This document shows positions 1 to 5,506 of a DNA stretch of 5,981 nucleotides, one piece after another (position 1 is the first letter of the stretch; each line of letters starts with the position of its first letter). This DNA comes from Gammaproteobacteria bacterium (lineage in GTDB: Bacteria; Pseudomonadota; Gammaproteobacteria; Steroidobacterales; Steroidobacteraceae), in the NCBI GenBank assembly GCA_028293775.1, contig JAQGOD010000381.1:1-5981 (forward strand), written 5' to 3'. The translations under genes were made by a program, and so were the position numbers. The notes under the pieces were generated by a model. That model was not told the origin of the DNA and ran no database searches. It saw nothing but the letters and a program-made list of their open reading frames with translations.

Positions 1-714
1 TTCGGTGGTTTATTGCCGGCGCTCATCTTGTACGTGCTGATCCTGACGGTGACCTATGTACTCGATTCGAAGGCGAGGGCGGCAACGATGCAAACCGTTA
101 CGGCCCGCCTCAACGAGCAGCTTTCGTATGCTCAATTGAATGCCTTGCAGCGGCAGCTAGAACCTCATTTCATTTTCAATGCGCCCAACTCAATTTCGGG
201 GCTTGTGCGCGAGAACAAGAATGATGCCGCGGTCAGCATGATCGTCGCGTTGAGCGATTTCCTGCGGCAGGTTGCAATGAGCTCCAACGAGTCTCAAGTG
301 CGGCTCGCGCAAGAGGTGGAATTCCTCGAGCGCTATTTGCAGATTCAAGAAGTGCGCTTCGGCGGGCGCCTGAAACTGGACCTGCAAATTCCCAACGAAC
401 TGCGCCAGGCGCGAATCCCCAGCCTCACCCTGCAGCCTTTGGTCGAGAACGCGATCAAGCACGGGATAGCGAAACGCACGCAGGGGGGCGAAGTGCGCGT
501 GGAGGCTGCCAACTCGGAGGGCAGGCTGCGCTTGAGTGTGTATAACGACGGGCCGTTGCTCGAGACAAGCCACACCACGTCCAAAGACGGTATTGGCCTT
601 TCAAACCTGCGCACGCGTCTTAAGCTTCTCTACGGCAACGATTTCGAGTTGCGGCTCGAGAACTTCGGTATCACCGGTGTGCAAGTGTCCGTGTCAGTGC
701 CCTACTGCGCCTGA
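1..714 (+). CDS. LytS/YpdA-type sensor histidine kinase, 3' part (5' end outside window)
   Basis: This is the C-terminal part of a membrane sensor kinase that would autophosphorylate on histidine and pass the phosphate to the regulator encoded just downstream. The frame is open to base 1, and the TTG at 13 falls inside a hydrophobic helix (LILYVLILTVTYVL), so I treat the gene as cut by the window edge. Counting residues from that TTG, a helical linker leads to the His_kinase H-box QLEPHFIFNAPNSI with the phospho-accepting His at 52. The N-box LVENAIKHG is at 143-151, a YNDGP motif at 177-181, and the G-box DGIGLSNLRTRL at 192-203; the last three are the HATPase_c ATP-binding elements. The family H-box is normally PHFLFN(T/A)LN, so the proline at 58 (CCC where CTC/CTG is usual) is odd and may impair the helix. 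The stop TGA overlaps the ATG of the next gene by one base, suggesting translational coupling. The sensory N-terminus and the signal are unknown. Confidence 0.93.
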   Translation, partial: FGGLLPALILYVLILTVTYVLDSKARAATMQTVTARLNEQLSYAQLNALQRQLEPHFIFNAPNSISGLVRENKNDAAVSMIVALSDFLRQVAMSSNESQVRLAQEVEFLERYLQIQEVRFGGRLKLDLQIPNELRQARIPSLTLQPLVENAIKHGIAKRTQGGEVRVEAANSEGRLRLSVYNDGPLLETSHTTSKDGIGLSNLRTRLKLLYGNDFELRLENFGITGVQVSVSVPYCA

Positions 715-1025
715 TGGCCGCACGGTTGCCAAAACTTCGTGCGCTCATCGTCGATGACGAGCCCCTGGCGCGCAGCAATTTGCGGATACTTTTGCGGCGG
801 GATGCTGATATAGAGTCGATCGAGGAGTGCGGTTCGGGCGCGGAAGCGGTCGCGGCGATTCGAAAAGCTGCGCCCGACCTGGTGTTTCTCGATGTTCAGA
901 TGCCCGAATGCGATGGGTTCGAGGTGCTCAAAATCTTAAAAGGCGACGAATCTTTGCCCGTCATCGTGTTCGTGACCGCCTACGACGAATATGCCCTGCG
1001 AGACTTCGACACCGGCGCCCTTGAT

Positions 1026-1034
1026 TAACTGTAG
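1026..1034 (+). other. Paired nonsense codons TAA-CTG-TAG in the YLLKPF motif
   Basis: The nine bases read TAA CTG TAG in the regulator frame. The flanking residues (GALD before, KPFED after) align directly with the conserved ALDYLLKPF motif, so the ancestral codons were most likely TAT or TAC, CTG and TTG. One substitution each would make the two stops. No length change occurs, because both sides remain in the same frame. Confidence 0.9.
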
Positions 1035-1459
1035 AAGCCCTTCGAAGACGCCCGCTTCCACTTGGCCATGCAGCGCGCCAAGCAAAAGATAGCCGCACAA
1101 GAATCCGTGTTGCCCCAGGAAACGCCGCGCCTTACCGTGCGCAGCGCGGGTCAAGTGGCGTACGTGCGGATCCCGGATATCGATTGGGTGGAGGCAGCCG
1201 ACTACTACGTGTGCTTACACGTCGGGCTTAAGTCGCATCTGTTGCGCAAGAGCATGGCCGAACTGGAGCAGGAATTGGATCCGCAGATCTTTTGCCGCAT
1301 CCATCGTTCGACCATCGTCAATTTGCGCAGGGTGCAATCCCTCGAAGTCGACGAGGCGGGAGAATATGAGGTGATTCTCGACGGCGGCCGGAAATTGCGC
1401 TTGAGCCGGCGCTTTCGCAAGGACTTGCAATCGCGCATGCGCGAATTCGGTTGGCCGCC

Positions 1460-1463
1460 CTAG
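1460..1463. other. Shared CTAG holding both convergent stop codons
   Basis: The palindrome CTAG supplies TAG on the + strand (1461-1463, end of the regulator) and TAG on the - strand (1462-1460, end of the dehydrogenase). The two reading frames therefore overlap tail to tail by four bases. No room remains between them for a separate intrinsic terminator. Confidence 0.93.
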
Positions 1464-2239
1464 AACGCAGCCGGGTACTCGCCACCGTCCATGAGGACGT
1501 TCTGGCCCGTAATGAATCCGGCATGCACGCTGCATAAGAATGCGCAGGTTTGTCCGAATTCCGCCGGAGTACCGAAACGCTTCGCGGGGATGCTGGCCAT
1601 CCCTCGCGAGGCCGCTTCCGCCTCACTCACCTGTGTGCGCTTGGCGGCAGCGCTTAAATTGCTGCGCAAACGCGCCGTGTCGAAACTGCCCGGCAGTAAA
1701 TTGTTGATCGTGACGTTCTTGTCGGCAACGCTGCGTGCGATCCCCGCCATGAAGGCGGTGAGGCCGGCCCGTGCACCGCTGGAAAGGTCGAGCCCCACGA
1801 TGGGCATCTTGACGCTCTTCGAGGTGATATTGACGATCCTGCCGAAGCCGCGTGCCGTCATGGAATCTATCACCTTCTGGATGAGTTCGATGGGCGTGAC
1901 CATGTTCATGGTCAGCCCCTCCAACAGGGCCTTGCGGTCTAGCTCGCGAAAGTTGCGAAGCGGCGGACCGGCGTTGTTATTGACCAAGATATCGGGGGTT
2001 GGGCAGGCCTGGAGCAGGGCGTTCTGACCTTCCGGACTGGACACATCGGCTACCACCGGCGTCACCGAAACCTTCCACGCGTCGCGAATCTGCTGCGCGG
2101 TTTTCTCCAGCAGCGCCTGATTGCGGCCATTGATCACCAAGTCGACTCCGGCCTCGGCAAGGGCTTGCGCGCAGCCTTTTCCCAGGCCCTGGCTGGAGGC
2201 GCAGACTATGGCGGTACGGCCGCGAATGCCTAAATCCAT
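1460..2239 (-). CDS. Short-chain dehydrogenase/reductase with non-canonical active site
   Basis: This is a 259-residue cytoplasmic Rossmann-fold oxidoreductase of the SDR superfamily, normal length for a classical FabG-like SDR, probably NAD(P)-dependent. Visible elements are the cofactor loop ASSQGLG (14-20), the acidic VVADVSSPEG turn (62-71), LVNNNAG (85-91), RIVNITS with the presumed catalytic Ser140, the LLPGSFDT loop (181-188) and the C-terminal ITGQNVLMDGG (243-253). The catalytic Tyr-x-x-x-Lys is absent: thirteen residues after Ser140, where Tyr is expected, stands Ser153, and Arg157 takes the Lys place (LSSGARAGL). As I recall it, an SDR subgroup annotated 3-oxoacyl-ACP-reductase-like shows this pattern together with the GPP stretch seen here at 91-93. 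I place the start at ATG 2239 rather than the upstream in-frame ATG at 2296, because AGGGG lies 7 nt before it and homology begins there. The substrate is unknown. It is divergent from the ABC importer and convergent with the regulator. Confidence 0.9.
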   Translation of the reverse strand: MDLGIRGRTAIVCASSQGLGKGCAQALAEAGVDLVINGRNQALLEKTAQQIRDAWKVSVTPVVADVSSPEGQNALLQACPTPDILVNNNAGPPLRNFRELDRKALLEGLTMNMVTPIELIQKVIDSMTARGFGRIVNITSKSVKMPIVGLDLSSGARAGLTAFMAGIARSVADKNVTINNLLPGSFDTARLRSNLSAAAKRTQVSEAEAASRGMASIPAKRFGTPAEFGQTCAFLCSVHAGFITGQNVLMDGGEYPAAF

Positions 2240-2246
2240 GATGTTT

Positions 2247-2251
2247 CCCCT
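2247..2251 (-). promoter_or_regulatory. Ribosome binding site deciding the dehydrogenase start
   Basis: On the - strand this reads AGGGG, seven bases before the ATG at 2239. It supports the shorter dehydrogenase start over the in-frame ATG at 2296, which would add 19 residues with no resemblance to an SDR N-terminus. Confidence 0.6.
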
Positions 2252-2258
2252 GGAACAC

Positions 2259-2307
2259 TTGCACTGGAGGGGCAGGGATCGTATAGCCTTAGGCAATACT
2301 CATGCAA
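2259..2307. promoter_or_regulatory. Possible overlapping divergent promoters between dehydrogenase and ABC importer
   Basis: On the + strand TTGCAC (2259-2264) and TATAGC (2282-2287) are 17 bases apart, about 30 bases before the ATPase ATG. On the - strand TTGCAT (2307-2302) and TATACG (2285-2280) are 16 bases apart, about 40 bases before the dehydrogenase ATG. The two -10 candidates share the same TATA. Both -35 boxes match the sigma-70 consensus poorly (3 of 6), so this is a suggestion from spacing and gene layout, not a firm call. Confidence 0.3.
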
Positions 2308-2321
2308 CCGCATCCCACCTC

Positions 2322-3068
2322 ATGCTGACACTGCAGAACATCTATAAGACCTTCGAGGGCAAGCCGGTGCTGTCTGACATCAATCTCCAAGTGCCGCAAG
2401 GGGCGACGCATGCGTTGATCGGCTCGAGCGGCTCCGGGAAAACCACGCTGCTGCGGATCACTCTCGGACTGATTCCCTTCGACAAGGGGTACGTGAAGAT
2501 CAATGATCAGCCCTTGCTCTCGTTCACGCAAGTGGAGTGGGCTGACCGCATCGGCTATGTGCCGCAGGATGGCGGGTTGTTCCCGCATATCACGGGTTTC
2601 AACAACGTTTCGTTGATTGCTAAGCTACGCGGTTGGTCAAAGCAAAAGGTCGCCGATCGCGTCGAGAAATTGCGCACGCTCGTGGATTTGGACCCCGCGA
2701 TCTTGAGGGAATTCCCGTTCGAGATGAGCGGGGGGCAGCAGCAGCGTGTCGCCATCATGCGAGCGGTGATGATGGACCCCCAAGTCATGCTGCTGGATGA
2801 ACCGATGGCAGCGTTGGATCCGCTCATTCGAAGCAGCTTGCAGGAGGAACTGAAAGCTATTTTTCAGCGCCTCGGCAAAACGGTTTTGCTGGTGACCCAT
2901 GATCTGGGAGAGGCGGTTTATCTCGCTGATCAAATCACGCTGCTGCACGAGGGCAGGATCGTGCAAAGCGGCAGCTATCGAGAACTGCTGCTGCATCCTA
3001 AGGATCCGTTCGTGACGCAATTCATCAATGCGCAGCGCACCCTGCCCGATGCGGCGCAGGTCGCGTGA
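2322..3068 (+). CDS. ATP-binding subunit of a glycine betaine/osmoprotectant-type ABC importer
   Basis: This 248-residue cytoplasmic ATPase would energise uptake through the permease encoded by the overlapping next gene. Motifs in order: Walker A GSSGSGKT (34-41), Q-loop YVPQDGGLFPH (79-89, Gln82), signature MSGGQQQR (135-142), Walker B VMLLDEP (155-161, catalytic Glu160), D-loop AALD (163-166) and H-loop His193 (VTHD). The sequence style and the partner gene point to the OpuCA/ProV branch. Relatives such as ProV and OpuAA extend past the ATPase with CBS domains that sense ionic strength; this protein ends about 20 residues after the ATPase fold, so it has none. The start ATG 2322 fits the family N-terminus (MLTLQNIYKTF). 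The frame is open further upstream, but that extension runs into the dehydrogenase. No clear Shine-Dalgarno sequence precedes the start. The stop TGA overlaps the next gene's GTG by four bases (GTGA). The substrate is not settled; betaines, choline or ergothioneine-like compounds are possible. Confidence 0.93.
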   Translation: MLTLQNIYKTFEGKPVLSDINLQVPQGATHALIGSSGSGKTTLLRITLGLIPFDKGYVKINDQPLLSFTQVEWADRIGYVPQDGGLFPHITGFNNVSLIAKLRGWSKQKVADRVEKLRTLVDLDPAILREFPFEMSGGQQQRVAIMRAVMMDPQVMLLDEPMAALDPLIRSSLQEELKAIFQRLGKTVLLVTHDLGEAVYLADQITLLHEGRIVQSGSYRELLLHPKDPFVTQFINAQRTLPDAAQVA

Positions 3069-4558
3069 AGCGCGTCGCGGCCTTCGTGCTCTTGATGGCG
3101 ACACTCGCGGTTTCGCCCGCCGGCGCGTGGGCCGCGGATGCCATCGTGGTGGGCTCGAAGGCTTTTACGGAAGGCTACATACTGGGAGAGATTTCGGCGC
3201 AGGCCATCGAGTCCGCATCGAGCGTGCCGGTCACGCGCAAGCTCGGCATGGGCAGCACCGGGATCTTGTTCGCGGCCTTGAAGAGCGGGGCCATCGACGT
3301 GTATGCCGATTACACCGGCACCTTGGCGGAAGCCATCTTGAAGCGTCCGGATTTGCGCTCCATCGAGGACATTCGCCGCGCACTGCTCTCTATGGATCTC
3401 GTCATGTCGGGGCCGTTGGGTTTCGATGACACCTACGCGCTGGCCGTGAAGGAATCCTTTGCCGATCAGCATCATTTGAACGCCATCAGCGATCTGGCAG
3501 GGATCGAAGGCAGCCTCCGCGCAGCATTCAGCTACGAGTTCATGGACCGCAAGGACGGTTATCAGGGGATGGTGCAGGCCTATGGGTTGCACTTTGCGCC
3601 CGAAAAGGTGAGCCGCATGGAGCACAGCCTGACCTATCAGGCCATCGATGACGGCGCGGTGGATTTGATCGACCTGTATTCCACCGATGCCAAGATCGAG
3701 AAGTCCCATTTGCGGGTGCTCAACGATGATCGGCATTATTTTCCGGTCTACCAAGCGGTTTGGGTGGCGCGCAAGGCGTTTACCGAGAAGCATCCACGCG
3801 AGTGGCAGGCGTTGTTGGATTTGCAGGGTTCCATCCGCGAACAGGCCATGATTGACATGAATGCGCAAGCTGACATTGGGCACGTCACCTTCGCGAAAAT
3901 CGCGGCTCAGCATTTGGGATCCGAAGCGCCGCGTTCACAGAGCTTGAAGAGCAATATCCTGCAGCGCACGCGCGAGCATCTGTGGTTAGTCGGAATCTCG
4001 CTGTTGTTTTCGGTGCTGGTGGGCATACCCTTGGGGCTCGCCGCCGTGCGCTTTCACGCCGCCGGTCAAGCCATATTGATCGTGAGCGCGGTGATTCAAA
4101 CCGTGCCCTCGCTGGCGCTGCTGTGTTTTCTCATCCCGCTGTTCGGCGTGGGCATGAGGCCGGCGCTTGCAGCCCTGTGCTTGTACAGCTTGCTGCCCGT
4201 CGTGCTCAACACCTTTACCGGCATCCGCGGCATTGATCCTAAGCATTTGGAAAATGCGCGCGCCTTCGGTCTGACACGCAGGCAAATTCTGTGGCGCATC
4301 GTGTTGCCGCTGGCAAGCCCCACGGTGCTTGCGGGAATCAAGACCGCGACCATCGTCAGCATTGGCACCGCGACGCTGGCGGCTCTTGTCGGGGCAGGGG
4401 GCTATGGCGCCCCCATCGTGTCCGGACTTTCCTTGAATGACGTGCCCACCATCCTGACCGGTGCCATCCCGGCGGCTCTCATGGCCTTGGTTGCCTACGG
4501 TGTTTTTGAGGTACTGGGTTTCATACTGATTCCCGCGGGGCTGCGCAAACAGACTTAA
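3065..4558 (+). CDS. Fused substrate-binding protein and permease of a glycine betaine/osmoprotectant-type ABC importer
   Basis: A single 497-residue chain carries both remaining importer parts. Residues 1-23 form a signal peptide (KR, hydrophobic core, AWA|AD). Residues about 26-285 are an OpuAC/OpuCC-like periplasmic binding domain: VVGSKAFTEGYILGEI (28-43), GSTGILFAALKSG (63-75), DVYADYTGT (78-86), GFDDTYAL (119-126), YEFMDRKDGYQGM (157-169), IDLYSTDA (202-209) and DDRHYFPVYQAVW (221-233). The Tyr-rich motifs resemble ligand pockets that hold quaternary amines. Residues about 297-492 are an OpuCB-like permease with helices near 306-328, 335-360, 366-385, 417-445 and 464-490, and the ATPase-docking EAA loop at 397-426 (ENARAFGLTRRQILWRIVLP and following). 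The start GTG 3065 lies inside the ATPase stop, implying coupled translation. In known fusions such as lactococcal OpuABC and pneumococcal EgtU the permease comes first; here the order is reversed. Ligand identity is inferred only at family level. Confidence 0.93.
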   Translation: MKRVAAFVLLMATLAVSPAGAWAADAIVVGSKAFTEGYILGEISAQAIESASSVPVTRKLGMGSTGILFAALKSGAIDVYADYTGTLAEAILKRPDLRSIEDIRRALLSMDLVMSGPLGFDDTYALAVKESFADQHHLNAISDLAGIEGSLRAAFSYEFMDRKDGYQGMVQAYGLHFAPEKVSRMEHSLTYQAIDDGAVDLIDLYSTDAKIEKSHLRVLNDDRHYFPVYQAVWVARKAFTEKHPREWQALLDLQGSIREQAMIDMNAQADIGHVTFAKIAAQHLGSEAPRSQSLKSNILQRTREHLWLVGISLLFSVLVGIPLGLAAVRFHAAGQAILIVSAVIQTVPSLALLCFLIPLFGVGMRPALAALCLYSLLPVVLNTFTGIRGIDPKHLENARAFGLTRRQILWRIVLPLASPTVLAGIKTATIVSIGTATLAALVGAGGYGAPIVSGLSLNDVPTILTGAIPAALMALVAYGVFEVLGFILIPAGLRKQT

Positions 4559-4569
4559 AGTGAGGCGGT

Positions 4570-4574
4570 GGGAG
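4570..4574 (+). promoter_or_regulatory. Ribosome binding site deciding the VOC protein start
   Basis: GGGAG lies five bases before ATG 4580. It favours that start over the in-frame GTG at 4568, which has only a poorly spaced purine stretch before it and would add four residues not typical of the family. Confidence 0.6.
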
Positions 4575-4579
4575 CGACG

Positions 4580-5002
4580 ATGTTTACTTACGTTTGTCTG
4601 GGTACGAATGATCTGGTCCGCGCTTGCCGCTTTTATGATGCAACCATGGATGCTTTGGGATACACGCGCTGCGACATCTCTGGTGAGCCCAGTTGGGAAG
4701 GTGTGTGCGGCTGGGGAACCTACCAACGACAGGGCCAAATCGAGCTGGCGCTGTGGGTCTGTAAGCCATTTGACGGCCGGCCGGCGACGTTTGGAAATGG
4801 CACGATGGTGGCGCTTGCAGCCAAGTCATGGCGCGACGTTGAAGCATTTCATGCCGCGGCGCTGTCGCATGGCGGCACCTCGGAAGGGGCGCCAGGTCTG
4901 CGGCCGCAGTACAACCCAGATTTTTATGCTGCCTATGTGCGGGACCCGGACGGAAATAAGCTAGCGGTCGTTTGCCGAGGATTTACGGAGCCTCAGATCT
5001 GA
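4580..5002 (+). CDS. VOC-superfamily (glyoxalase/bleomycin-resistance fold) protein
   Basis: This 140-residue cytoplasmic protein has the paired beta-alpha-beta-beta-beta layout of the vicinal oxygen chelate fold. The N-terminal module begins MFTYVCLGTNDLVRACRFYDA. The C-terminal module runs from GNGTMVALAA (72-81) through VEAFHAAALSHGG (87-99) to PGLRPQYNPDFYAAYVRDPDGNKLAVV (105-131), a run typical of small glyoxalase-like proteins. The usual first-strand metal-binding His is Tyr4 here, and the last-strand Glu position reads LAVV, so classical glyoxalase I metal chemistry is doubtful. Substrate and reaction are unknown. It starts 21 bases after the importer permease with no visible terminator between them, so it may be read from the same transcript. 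It ends 61 bases from the end of the convergent SnoaL-like gene. The family call is firm; the function is open. Confidence 0.88.
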   Translation: MFTYVCLGTNDLVRACRFYDATMDALGYTRCDISGEPSWEGVCGWGTYQRQGQIELALWVCKPFDGRPATFGNGTMVALAAKSWRDVEAFHAAALSHGGTSEGAPGLRPQYNPDFYAAYVRDPDGNKLAVVCRGFTEPQI

Positions 5003-5063
5003 CGGGGTCGGGCGTCGCGGTCGCTGCTTCGCCTGATTCGATCAACGGCACACGGCGTCTTTG
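5003..5063. other. Convergent intergenic gap without a recognisable terminator
   Basis: The 61 bases between the ends of the VOC gene and the SnoaL-like pseudogene are GC-rich. I find only short, weak inverted matches (for example GGCG with CGCC) and no T-run, so no intrinsic terminator can be supported for either strand. Confidence 0.4.
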
Positions 5064-5452
5064 TCAGGCACTGCTACTGAGGATCTCGTACACCGGTTTG
5101 TTGTCCGCGTACACTTGCCACTCCGCGATAAATGCTCGGACACCAGCGCACGCCATGCCGCAGGGATTCGCCAGGACCGCCCTGTTGCGCGATGTGTCGC
5201 CGACGCCGATCCCGTCAACAGTACGAGCGCGTCTCTGGAAAGCATTGTTTCCACGTCAATTCGATAGTCGGGGAACAGAGCAAAGTAGCCCGCCCAGCCG
5301 GACTCGAGTTTCGCGAGGTCCGAGAGACGCGTACCGAGGCTGTCGATAAACACATGATCTCGTGTGCAGCAGGCGACGACACCACGGGCGTCGTGTGCAT
5401 TGATTCTCGCGAGTAAATTGCCCACCGCGGTTTGCGGCGAAATTGGCGGCAC
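5064..5452 (-). pseudogene. SnoaL/NTF2-like protein gene with a -1 frameshift
   Basis: The gene would encode a small alpha+beta-barrel protein of the SnoaL-like/NTF2 superfamily, whose members include cyclases, isomerases and many proteins of unknown role. The first 106 residues read well: NLLARINAHDARGVVACCTRDHVFIDSLG, then GWAGYFALFPDYRIDVE and GRSWRIPAAWRALVSE. Past about base 5135 that frame becomes Arg/Thr/Ser-rich nonsense and runs to 5042. The neighbouring frame gives FIAEWQVYADNKPVYEILSSSA and a TGA at 5066-5064, exactly the expected family C-terminus. The interval is 389 bases, one short of 130 codons, so a single lost base near 5131-5137 explains it. The start is GTG 5452, preceded by GAGGG at a 7-base distance; an in-frame stop lies further upstream. 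It lies 54 bases downstream of the membrane-protein gene on the same strand and could share its transcript. A sequencing error is the alternative to a real lesion. Confidence 0.83.
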
Positions 5453-5506
5453 GGATAAGCCCTCAGTTGATGCTCATGACGTCTAACTCACCACATGGCA
5501 CAAAGC

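Larger units (their letters stand above)
714..1463 (+). pseudogene. LytTR-family response regulator interrupted by two in-frame stop codons
   Basis: This would be the cognate regulator of the preceding kinase: a receiver (REC) domain followed by a LytTR DNA-binding domain, 249 codons in one continuous register. REC motifs are clear: acidic pair Asp14-Asp15 (LIVDDEP), phospho-acceptor Asp60 (VFLDVQMP) and switch Thr88 (VTAYDEYAL). The frame then reads ...GALD-stop-L-stop-KPFEDARF, where the family has ALDYLLKPF. TAA (1026-1028) replaces a Tyr codon and TAG (1032-1034) replaces a Leu codon. Codon 108 would be the conserved Lys. After the stops the same frame is intact through LytTR, residues about 141-245, with the typical FCRIHRSTIVNLRRV segment. 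Translation would yield a 104-residue truncated REC lacking its last strand and helix. A restart at TTG 1062 or ATG 1068 could give an isolated LytTR domain, but I see no convincing ribosome binding site there. I infer a pseudogene; sequence error is the main alternative. Confidence 0.88.

Noticed and set aside
1026..1034. Stop-codon reassignment or readthrough (TAA and TAG read as amino acids)
   Set aside because: TAG ends the regulator and the dehydrogenase and TAA ends the importer permease at normal family lengths, so neither codon appears reassigned in this window.
2240..2296. Nineteen-residue N-terminal extension of the dehydrogenase from ATG 2296
   Set aside because: The added residues do not resemble an SDR N-terminus, while ATG 2239 has an AGGGG site at 7 bases and starts the conserved fold.
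2121..2321. Upstream in-frame extension of the ATPase gene
   Set aside because: It would overlap the divergent dehydrogenase and adds 67 residues with no family similarity; the ABC fold begins at the ATG at 2322.
2975..3913. Long - strand open frame of 312 codons opposite the importer genes
   Set aside because: It is antisense to clearly conserved protein motifs and its translation shows no recognisable domain; it fits a frame kept open by GC-rich codon bias.
4568..4579. GTG 4568 as the VOC protein start
   Set aside because: The family begins at MFTYVCLGTND and the ATG at 4580 has the better-spaced GGGAG.
3986..4738. Long - strand open frame of 250 codons opposite the permease and VOC genes
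   Set aside because: It is rich in Gln, His and Arg without domains, and lies antisense to the permease; treated as a shadow.
5042..5134. Arg/Thr/Ser-rich C-terminus of the SnoaL-like frame taken as a real protein end
   Set aside because: The conserved C-terminus is encoded in the adjacent frame over the same bases, so this tail is out-of-frame sequence.
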